Below, in pieces: positions 1-5,341 of a DNA stretch of 7,841 nt. The DNA comes from Actinobacteria bacterium UBA3120. Its GTDB lineage: Bacteria > Actinomycetota > Actinomycetes > S36-B12. Numbering within the stretch: the first letter of the stretch is position 1; each line of letters begins with the position of its first letter. Location of the stretch: contig DEZY01000043.1 in assembly GCA_002365735.1 (NCBI GenBank), positions 1 through 7,841 of the forward strand. The letters are read 5' to 3'. Position numbers and translations under genes: made by a program. Below the pieces are notes generated by a model that was not told where the DNA came from, made no database searches, and saw only the letters and a program-made list of their open reading frames with translations.

Positions 1-872
1 GCTTGATCTGATAATGCCAACGAAAGTGGCTTAATCCGTAGCATGTGATCCGCGCTCGAGACCGAGCCCGCCACTATTGCATCAAGTTTTGGGTGATCGG
101 CAACATCACGCAGTCGTTCGTCCACTCGCACAATTCGATGTTGTTCACGCGAGACCGACCCCCGCAACCGCAAGAGCAATGTTCTAATTTCAGTCGGATC
201 AAGATCGTCATGCCTAGCAGGTGGTCCCGCTGGAATTTTGTACTCGCTTACAAAGTTCTGTGCCTGAGCAACAATTTCCCGCGTGCGCGCTAAGCATGCG
301 TCTGAGTCTTCGGCCCAATTGACAAGTCCATGATGGGCCAGCACCACTCCGTCATAATTGGCAAGGTCACCCACAATCTTGCTGAGTTCAAAACCTGGCC
401 GCATCCAGTCAACGTAGGCGAATCCTTCGCCTAACGCTTCGGCCGTGATGCGCTTCCCATCTGCGTGATTTGTTAACGCACAAATTGCATCCGCGTGGAC
501 ATGATCAATATGCTTAAAGGGCAGAAACGCATGGAGCAGCGTCTCAATTGAGGGTCGGCGCGAGCTTGGGTCCATGAGCGCCCGAGTCACGAAATCGGTC
601 ATCTGCTCGTCGGTGAGTTCATCGAGGTCCCTCAGCGCAACGAGTTCACTCAGTCGCAATCCGGGATAGTCGCTAACTATTGAACCGCGCATATCTGCGC
701 CAGATCCCTTGACCCACATAACTTCTTGCACTCGTCCAAGATGATCTTTGACCTGACCCTTAGATGAAGTGTTGCCGCCGCCATACACGACTAAGGACAT
801 ATCGTCACCGATTAAATTACTGCGATCCACCAGCTGCTGCAGCGCTTCAGGTATCTCCATGACACCGCTCAT
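1..872 (-). CDS. Class II aldolase, COG3347-like (aldolase domain of the aldolase/short-chain dehydrogenase family), C-terminus cut by window edge
   Basis: The frame is open from an ATG at 872 to the left edge, giving the first 290 residues. Class II (zinc) aldolase features appear in order: a Gly-rich phosphate-binding motif GGGNTSSK at 31-38, VKGSG at 54-58, a candidate catalytic Glu at E110 (in IETLLHAF), zinc ligands H124 and H126 (HVH) and HHG at 180-182. The segment ADHMLRIKPL near 274-283 resembles the end of the aldolase part of COG3347 proteins such as bifunctional rhamnulose-1-phosphate aldolase/lactaldehyde dehydrogenase. A short-chain dehydrogenase domain may therefore follow outside the window. 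The family splits a ketose-1-phosphate to dihydroxyacetone phosphate and an aldehyde. The start overlaps the mtnA stop (ATGA, 869-872) and has a strong Shine-Dalgarno, GGAGG at 883-879 with six bases of spacing, so the two genes are translationally coupled. The partner points to 5-deoxyribulose- or methylthioribulose-1-phosphate as substrate; rhamnulose-1-phosphate is the alternative. The family call is firm, the substrate is inferred. Confidence 0.85.
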   Translation of the reverse strand, partial: MSGVMEIPEALQQLVDRSNLIGDDMSLVVYGGGNTSSKGQVKDHLGRVQEVMWVKGSGADMRGSIVSDYPGLRLSELVALRDLDELTDEQMTDFVTRALMDPSSRRPSIETLLHAFLPFKHIDHVHADAICALTNHADGKRITAEALGEGFAYVDWMRPGFELSKIVGDLANYDGVVLAHHGLVNWAEDSDACLARTREIVAQAQNFVSEYKIPAGPPARHDDLDPTEIRTLLLRLRGSVSREQHRIVRVDERLRDVADHPKLDAIVAGSVSSADHMLRIKPLSLALSDQ

Positions 873-1906
873 TTGCTACCTCCGTGAACTAGCGCACTGA
901 CATCGGGTGAGTCTTTCGGCTCGACAACACATTTTTCGGTGACGATAGCAGAGATGTACTTGGCGGGCGTGACGTCAAATGCCGGATTAAACCCTTGGGC
1001 GCCCACCGGAGCGATGCTCACTCCAGCGAGTTCAGTGACTTCGGCGCCATCGCGTAATTCGATCTCGATTTCCTCGCCACTTGCCGTATCAAGGTCCACA
1101 GTGGATGACGGGGCAGCGACCATAAATGGGATTCCGGCGGCTTGGCAGGCCAAAGCAACACCTACTGATCCGATCTTGTTGGCCGAATCTCCGTTTCGAG
1201 CGATCCGATCCGCACCAATGATGGCAAAGTCAACCAGTCCGCGCAAAATAGTTGACGCAGCAGCGCCATCGGCTTGAACCCGGTAATCAATCCCTTCACG
1301 TTCTAGCTCCCAGGCGGTGAGGCGTGCTCCCTGCAGCAAGGGCCTGGTTTCGTCCACATAGACGACTTCCAGCGCTCCCCGCTCGTGTAATTCTCTAATG
1401 ACCCCAAGGGCCGTCCCCCAACCTGTTGTAGCAAGAGCCCCAGTGTTGCAGTGTGTGAGAACTCGTAATTTACTCACGCCTGTACGTTGGAGAATCCAGT
1501 CTGCCCCCAGTTCAGATAATTTACGGTTGGCTGCAGTGTCTTCAACAACTATTTGATGTGCGTGCGAAAGCACCTCATCGCGTCCGTGCTCCGCAAATGG
1601 TTGAACCCGATCTACACCCCACGCTAGATTCACCGCTGTTGGGCGTGCGTTACGGACCCGAAGAATCTGCTGGCTGAGCTGCTCGGCGGTCCAGGATTCA
1701 CGTACACCTTGGTCCAACGCAACGACGACCCCGAATGCCCCGACAGCGCCAAGCGCCGGAGCCCCTCGGACCACTAGCCGATTCACCGCATCTACAACTT
1801 CGTCAACCGTGTGAGCGACAAAATCAACTTCCTCGCCGGGTAGCTTCGTTTGGTCCAATAGGACCAGGGTTTCTTTGTCCCAGCGAACTGCCTGTATTTC
1901 GGTCAC
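869..1906 (-). CDS. mtnA: MtnA-type S-methyl-5-thioribose-1-phosphate / 5-deoxyribose-1-phosphate isomerase
   Basis: This protein of 345 residues is full length for MtnA, the cytosolic isomerase that opens an aldose-1-phosphate to the 1-phosphoketose. Conserved blocks are RGAPA at 47-51, THCNTGALATTGWGT at 151-165, VDETRP at 184-189, IGADRIARNGDSANKIG at 230-246 and NPAFDVTP at 307-314. The catalytic pair is present: C153 and D233, matching Cys160 and Asp240 of the Bacillus subtilis enzyme with the same 80-residue spacing. This argues against an eIF2B-like or ribose-1,5-bisphosphate isomerase relative. The start is a GTG with AGGAG at 1917-1913, six bases upstream; the ATG at 1910 is in another frame. 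The gene is followed, with a four-base overlap, by the aldolase and faces a GntR regulator. No mtnB, mtnC, mtnD or kinase is visible, so it need not serve classical methionine salvage. Such isomerases also act on 5-deoxyribose-1-phosphate, which fits the aldolase neighbour. Confidence 0.94.
   Translation of the reverse strand: MTEIQAVRWDKETLVLLDQTKLPGEEVDFVAHTVDEVVDAVNRLVVRGAPALGAVGAFGVVVALDQGVRESWTAEQLSQQILRVRNARPTAVNLAWGVDRVQPFAEHGRDEVLSHAHQIVVEDTAANRKLSELGADWILQRTGVSKLRVLTHCNTGALATTGWGTALGVIRELHERGALEVVYVDETRPLLQGARLTAWELEREGIDYRVQADGAAASTILRGLVDFAIIGADRIARNGDSANKIGSVGVALACQAAGIPFMVAAPSSTVDLDTASGEEIEIELRDGAEVTELAGVSIAPVGAQGFNPAFDVTPAKYISAIVTEKCVVEPKDSPDVSALVHGGSK
879..883 (-). promoter_or_regulatory. 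Strong ribosome binding site of the aldolase gene
   Basis: The minus strand reads GGAGG six bases before the aldolase ATG at 872. It lies inside the last codons of mtnA, consistent with coupled translation across the ATGA overlap. Confidence 0.8.
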
Positions 1907-1912
1907 TCATCA

Positions 1913-1917
1913 CTCCT
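1913..1917 (-). promoter_or_regulatory. Ribosome binding site that fixes the GTG start of mtnA
   Basis: The minus strand reads AGGAG six bases before the GTG at 1906. An ATG only two bases from this site (1910) lies in a different frame, so the spacing decides for the GTG. Confidence 0.75.
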
Positions 1918-1919
1918 AT

Positions 1920-1932
1920 GACGTAAGTCGTC
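1920..1932. promoter_or_regulatory. Candidate operator: 13-base dyad GACG-N5-CGTC
   Basis: The arms GACG (1920-1923) and CGTC (1929-1932) are perfectly complementary around five bases. The site sits just downstream of the predicted start of transcription of the mtnA operon, where a dimeric GntR-family repressor could block it. The arms are short and the site could be chance. It does not match a GntR operator consensus I know. Confidence 0.3.
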
Positions 1933-1944
1933 CTACAACTCAAC

Positions 1945-1953
1945 CTAAATTAG
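1945..1953. promoter_or_regulatory. Dyad CTAAATTAG over the -10 region
   Basis: Four-base arms CTAA and TTAG flank a single central base. The dyad covers the -10 box of the mtnA operon promoter and, read on the plus strand, gives TAAATT, a possible -10 for the GntR gene. No matching plus-strand -35 is evident. It may be a shared -10 for both directions, a regulator half-site, or coincidence. Confidence 0.3.
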
Positions 1954-1975
1954 ATCGGTGGCTCTGGTATGTCAA
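1947..1975 (-). promoter_or_regulatory. Sigma-70-type promoter of the mtnA-aldolase operon
   Basis: On the minus strand a perfect -35 box TTGACA (1975-1970) is followed by a 17-base spacer and a -10 box TAATTT (1952-1947), which fits the TANNNT pattern common in actinobacteria. An alternative -10, TCTAAT at 1954-1949, is closer to consensus but leaves only a 15-base spacer. Transcription would begin near 1940, giving a leader of about 34 bases that contains the AGGAG site. The -35 box overlaps the second and third bases of the start codon assigned to the divergent GntR gene and its next codons, so the regulator's coding start and this promoter share DNA. Confidence 0.65.
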
Positions 1976-2835
1976 CCCCAACGCCCAAATCCCAGGCATT
2001 TGATACCGAAACGAGACCCGCAACAGATCCCCCTGTGCAAAATCTCCCCAAGGTGCGAGATGATGCGCCGGTGTCAATCTCTGATCGCACTGGGTCCAAC
2101 CGCTCGGCATTGAATGCGCCCAGCGAGTCCGGCAGCCTCGGCCGCCAGGTCGCCAAGCACCTTCGTTCACGAATCATGCAGGGTGAATTTTCTCCAGGGG
2201 CCCGCCTACCAAGCGAGACAGAAATCGCCCTTGACTACGGGGTCTCACGTGTCACCGTACGGACTGCGATCAAGCTCTTGGAGTCACAAGGCCTCGTAGA
2301 TGTTCGCCATGGATCAGGGACATTCGTTTCGGATTTCGGAACTGAAATAAAGGCAGGGATCCAGGAATTAAGATCAATTACCGAAACCATCCGCGAAATG
2401 GGCTTCGAACCCTCAATGGAGCGCCACAAAGGTGAAACAAGAGCCGCCAGCGAGCATGAGAGCGCCCGCCTAGATTTGATGGCTGGAGAACAGGTCCTTG
2501 ACCTGCAACGCGCTGTCTTCGCGGACGGCGAGGTTGTCGCATATTCATATGACGTAATTCCGATTAAAACACTCGACGCACAAATGCTCGAAAGAATGGG
2601 GCAGGGCTCAGTATTCAAAGTATTTGAAACAATCGGCATCACTCCAGCTCGCGCTATAGCCGAACTACATGCCGTCTCCTCACAAGAAATAGCTTGGGGG
2701 CCGCAAAAGCCGGAGCAAGGCCTCTTTCTCTTACTTGATCAAGTTCATTTTGATAAAGATGGAAAACCCTTCATGTACAGCAAATCTTATTTTGTCGAAG
2801 GCCGGTTTCAGTTTGTCATTCTGCGAACTCGTTAA
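1969..2835 (+). CDS. GntR-family transcription regulator, HutC subfamily (wHTH plus UTRA domain)
   Basis: This protein of 288 residues has a winged helix-turn-helix at about 56-120: LPSETEIA at 80-87, the recognition segment GVSRVTVRTAI at 91-101, and a wing ending GSGTFV at 115-120. A UTRA effector-binding domain follows from about 140 to the end, closing with the typical EGRFQF strand. HutC-type regulators bind small ligands, often sugars or sugar phosphates, and usually repress adjacent genes. It is transcribed away from the mtnA-aldolase operon across a 62-base gap, so control of that operon and of itself is the natural inference. The first 55 residues are Pro/Ser/Asp/Thr-rich and look disordered, which is long for the family. 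The ATG at 1969 has only a weak GGTGG site. In-frame GTG codons at 2035, 2053 and 2071 lack clear sites but would still leave the DNA-binding domain whole, so the start is uncertain. The 3' end abuts the convergent mutase gene. Confidence 0.92.
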   Translation: MSTPTPKSQAFDTETRPATDPPVQNLPKVRDDAPVSISDRTGSNRSALNAPSESGSLGRQVAKHLRSRIMQGEFSPGARLPSETEIALDYGVSRVTVRTAIKLLESQGLVDVRHGSGTFVSDFGTEIKAGIQELRSITETIREMGFEPSMERHKGETRAASEHESARLDLMAGEQVLDLQRAVFADGEVVAYSYDVIPIKTLDAQMLERMGQGSVFKVFETIGITPARAIAELHAVSSQEIAWGPQKPEQGLFLLLDQVHFDKDGKPFMYSKSYFVEGRFQFVILRTR

Positions 2836-4422
2836 TTAAAAGAATTCGTTCGGCTGATACTTGCCCCAGACTGCCCGCAACGCATCAGATACTTCACCGA
2901 CCGTTGCTTTGGCCTTCAAAGCTTCTTTCATGGGGTACAACAAATTGGCATCCCCTCGCGCCGCTTCAGTAATCTTGGCTAAGAGTTCGGACACCCGTGC
3001 ATTGTCGCGAGCCGCACGTAAAGTCGACAGTCGTTCACATTGCTCGGCCTCGATTGCGGGATTAACCCGAAGTGGCTCGTAATGCTCCTCTTCGCTGACC
3101 GTGTATTTATTCACACCGACCACGATTCTCTCACCCGAATCAATCTGTTGAGAGATCGCATAAGCAGTGTTTTCAATTTCCATTTTCTGGAATCCCTGCT
3201 CGATTGCGGCTACGGCACCGCCACGAAGATCAACTTGTTCCATGAGTTCCAGCGCTTTTGCTTCCACTTCGTCTGTGAGACTCTCCACAACATAAGATCC
3301 CGCAAACGGATCTACAGTGGTCGTAACGTCGGTTTCGTAAGCGAGCACCTGCTGGGTTCGCAAAGCAAGGCGCGCAGCCTTTTCGGTAGGCAGGGCAATA
3401 GCTTCATCAAAACTATTTGTGTGAAGTGACTGGGTGCCCCCAAGAACAGCTGCAAGTCCTTGCACAGCAACCCGAACGAGGTTCACTTCGGGTTGTTGCG
3501 CAGTGAGCTGAACACCGGCAGTTTGAGTGTGGAAGCGGAGCATGTGTGACTTGGGGTTTTTGGCGCCAAACTCATCACGCATTATTCGTGCCCACATCCT
3601 TCTGGCTGCACGAAACTTTGCGACTTCCTCCAAAAAGCTCGTGCGCGAGACAAAAAAGAAAGCCAAGCGCGGTGCAAAGTCGTCTACATCAAGACCCGCA
3701 TCAATAGCCGCTTGCACATAGGCCTTGCCATTAGAAAGAGTGAATGCAATTTCTTGCGCAGGGTTAGCTCCGGCTTCAGCCATGTGATAGCCGGAGATTG
3801 AAATCGTGTTCCAGTTGGGAAGCTCCGCTTTACAGTAGGAAAAAATATCCGTGATCAAACGTAATGACTCTTGCGGCGGGTAAATATATGTGCCGCGAGC
3901 AATGTACTCCTTCAAAATATCGTTTTGAATCGTGCCATTGAGTGTGCTTGCATCAATTCCATTTTCTTCTGCAACCAATTGATACATGAGCAACAAAATC
4001 GCAGCAGGCGCATTGATCGTCATGGATGTTGAGACCTGATCAAGGGGAATGTCGTTGAACAGGGTGCGCATGTCTTCCATCGAGTCAATCGCAACACCGA
4101 CTTTGCCCACCTCTCCGTGCGCAAGGGCGCTATCAGAGTCCATGCCCATTTGGGTCGGTAAATCAAATGCAACAGAAAGACCGGTCGTACCCGCTGCAAG
4201 AAGTTGCCGGTAGCGCTCATTGGATTCAGCCGCCGTACCAAAACCGGCGTATTGCCTCATGGTCCATGGTCGGCCCGTGTACATGCTGGGATACACCCCG
4301 CGCGTGTAGGGGAACACTCCTGGCTCGGCTAACTGGTATCCCTCATCAAAATCGGCTAAGTCTGCGCTGTCATAGACCGGTTTAATGTCAAACCCTGATT
4401 CACTCACGCGCTCGGCTGCCAT
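2836..4422 (-). CDS. Acyl-CoA mutase large (catalytic) subunit, methylmalonyl-CoA mutase type, without B12-binding domain
   Basis: The 528 residues match the adenosylcobalamin-dependent mutase TIM-barrel subunit and stop where one-chain enzymes go on into the cobalamin-binding domain. A separate small subunit must carry B12. The family rearranges carbon skeletons by radicals, for example (R)-methylmalonyl-CoA to succinyl-CoA. Aligning by memory with the Propionibacterium enzyme gives a constant offset of 31: Y58 (its Tyr89, in [10 protein letters not shown]), Q166 (Gln197, in [11 protein letters not shown]), R176 (Arg207), Y212 and H213 (Tyr243, His244, in SGYHM). Tyr89 and Arg207 hold the substrate carboxylate. 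Isobutyryl-CoA mutases have Phe and Gln there, so a dicarboxylic acyl-CoA is favoured. Ethylmalonyl-CoA cannot be excluded. Other family blocks are [10 protein letters not shown] at 84-93, FHTQTAG at 297-303, [14 protein letters not shown] at 328-341 and GVNKY at 436-440. No strong ribosome site precedes the ATG; the N-terminal SGFDIKPVY block supports this start. No small subunit or MeaB-type chaperone is adjacent. Confidence 0.92.
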   Translation of the reverse strand: MAAERVSESGFDIKPVYDSADLADFDEGYQLAEPGVFPYTRGVYPSMYTGRPWTMRQYAGFGTAAESNERYRQLLAAGTTGLSVAFDLPTQMGMDSDSALAHGEVGKVGVAIDSMEDMRTLFNDIPLDQVSTSMTINAPAAILLLMYQLVAEENGIDASTLNGTIQNDILKEYIARGTYIYPPQESLRLITDIFSYCKAELPNWNTISISGYHMAEAGANPAQEIAFTLSNGKAYVQAAIDAGLDVDDFAPRLAFFFVSRTSFLEEVAKFRAARRMWARIMRDEFGAKNPKSHMLRFHTQTAGVQLTAQQPEVNLVRVAVQGLAAVLGGTQSLHTNSFDEAIALPTEKAARLALRTQQVLAYETDVTTTVDPFAGSYVVESLTDEVEAKALELMEQVDLRGGAVAAIEQGFQKMEIENTAYAISQQIDSGERIVVGVNKYTVSEEEHYEPLRVNPAIEAEQCERLSTLRAARDNARVSELLAKITEAARGDANLLYPMKEALKAKATVGEVSDALRAVWGKYQPNEFF

Positions 4423-4577
4423 GGTCTGAGTCTACGACCCGCGATCTTTTTTGCCACCGACGTCGTGGCAGAACGCACGGGTGCCCCGCCAGTTGGACCG
4501 AAGGTATCCGCGGCAGCCATGGGCTACTGACAAAACCTGTATGCATCAACGTTGACTTTGTTCCCCCAACAAAGAAA
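4423..4577. other. 155-base gap between sdhB and the mutase gene
   Basis: This is the longest non-coding stretch in the window. It contains one short hairpin just after sdhB (listed separately) and a 5-bp GCCAC/GTGGC dyad at 4453-4469. I found no convincing promoter for the mutase: TTGTCA about 19 bases before GATACC on the minus strand is weak. Whether the mutase is read through from the sdh operon or has its own promoter is open. Confidence 0.6.
4556..4574 (-). terminator. Weak hairpin after sdhB, possible terminator or mRNA 3' end
   Basis: On the minus strand CTTTGTT, a GGGGG loop and AACAAAG form a perfect 7-bp stem starting three bases after the sdhB stop codon. The stem is A+T rich and no run of T follows, so it is not a standard intrinsic terminator. 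It could mark a transcript end or an attenuator between the sdh operon and the mutase. Confidence 0.3.
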
Positions 4578-5339
4578 TCAGTCTTTGCTGCTCCGCACCC
4601 GGATCTTGTTGCCGAGCCACTTGACCGGGTCGTACTTAACGTCAACCACCCGCTCCTTGAGTGGAATCAACGCGTTATCCGTGATCTTTATGTGCTCAGG
4701 ACATGACTCCGTGCAGCATTTGGTGATGTTGCAGTAGCCCAAGCCCAGCTCTTCTTGCGCCATCCGGGTGCGATCAAGGGTGTCCAGTGGGTGCATTTCG
4801 AGTTCGGCGACGCGCATCAGGACGCGCGGTCCAGCGAAGTTCGTCTTGTTCTCCTCGTGGTCGCGAATTACGTGACAGGTGTCCTGGCACAGGAAGCATT
4901 CAATGCACTTGCGAAACTCCTGGCTGCGAGAGACATCTTCCTGCGACATGCGGTAATCGCCGGGCTCCAAGCCAACAGGTGGAGTGAACGCCGGGACTTC
5001 GCGAGCCTTGGCGTAGTTAAAGGAGACGTCGGTGACCAAATCACGTGTGACGGGGAAGGTCCGAAGAGGTGTCACCGTGATGGTTTCGTTCTCCTCGAAA
5101 GTGTTCATCCGGGTCATGCACATTAGGGTGGGTTTCCCATTGATCTCAACGCTGCACGAACCACACTTCCCCGCCTTACAATTCCATCGCACAGCAAGGT
5201 CCGTCGCCTGCGTCGCCTGAATTCGGAAGATAACGTCGAGTACAACCTCGCCCTCGAGCACATCAACTTCGTAGTCCGCAAGAGCACCCTCGCCCTCACT
5301 GTTGCCGCGCCACACGCGGAAATTACGTTTTAATCCCAT
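4578..5339 (-). CDS. sdhB: Succinate dehydrogenase iron-sulfur subunit
   Basis: This 253-residue subunit passes electrons from the flavoprotein to the quinone site through three clusters. An N-terminal ferredoxin-type domain holds the [2Fe-2S] cluster with C54, C59, C62 and C74 (CKAGKCGSC, then MC). The C-terminal domain has C145, C148 and C151 plus C213 for [4Fe-4S], and C155, C203 and C209 for [3Fe-4S]; the spacings equal those of the E. coli protein. The fourth Cys of the first group is followed by His (DTCHVIRDHE) instead of Pro, a trait I associate with the actinobacterial Sdh1 type, as is the double Cys at 208-209. It starts two bases after the sdhA stop, with AGGAG at 5354-5350 inside the end of sdhA. 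The type B assembly acts at the inner face of the cytoplasmic membrane with sdhA and the upstream anchor. Fumarate reductase in the reverse direction is the functional alternative. Confidence 0.96.
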   Translation of the reverse strand: MGLKRNFRVWRGNSEGEGALADYEVDVLEGEVVLDVIFRIQATQATDLAVRWNCKAGKCGSCSVEINGKPTLMCMTRMNTFEENETITVTPLRTFPVTRDLVTDVSFNYAKAREVPAFTPPVGLEPGDYRMSQEDVSRSQEFRKCIECFLCQDTCHVIRDHEENKTNFAGPRVLMRVAELEMHPLDTLDRTRMAQEELGLGYCNITKCCTESCPEHIKITDNALIPLKERVVDVKYDPVKWLGNKIRVRSSKD

Positions 5340-5341
5340 GG

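Noticed and set aside
45..293. 82-codon open frame on the plus strand near the left edge
   Set aside because: It is opposite the aldolase frame, which carries the zinc-binding and catalytic motifs.
869..1906. eIF2B-like translation factor or ribose-1,5-bisphosphate isomerase as the identity of mtnA
   Set aside because: The Cys-Asp catalytic pair and the THCN...ALAT and IGADRIA blocks are those of the methylthioribose-1-phosphate isomerase group, and the gene is paired with an aldolase.
1950..2177. Minus-strand open frames opposite the start of the GntR gene (two frames, 75-76 codons)
   Set aside because: They cover the mtnA promoter and the GntR N-terminus, have no family resemblance, and would have to be read through the operon promoter.
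3040..3429. 129-codon open frame on the plus strand inside the mutase gene
   Set aside because: It is antisense to strongly conserved mutase motifs and resembles no family I know.
2836..4422. Isobutyryl-CoA mutase large subunit (icmA) as the name for the mutase
   Set aside because: Y58 and R176 correspond to the Tyr and Arg of methylmalonyl-CoA mutase, where isobutyryl-CoA mutases have Phe and Gln.
4453..4469. GCCAC/GTGGC dyad next to a run of six T/A bases, considered as a terminator
   Set aside because: On the plus strand the T-run comes before the stem, and on the minus strand the bases after the stem are A, so neither direction fits an intrinsic terminator.
4755..5126. 123-codon open frame on the plus strand inside sdhB
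   Set aside because: It lies wholly opposite the Cys-motif-bearing sdhB frame, has no ribosome site and no recognisable domain; it is a shadow of the real gene.
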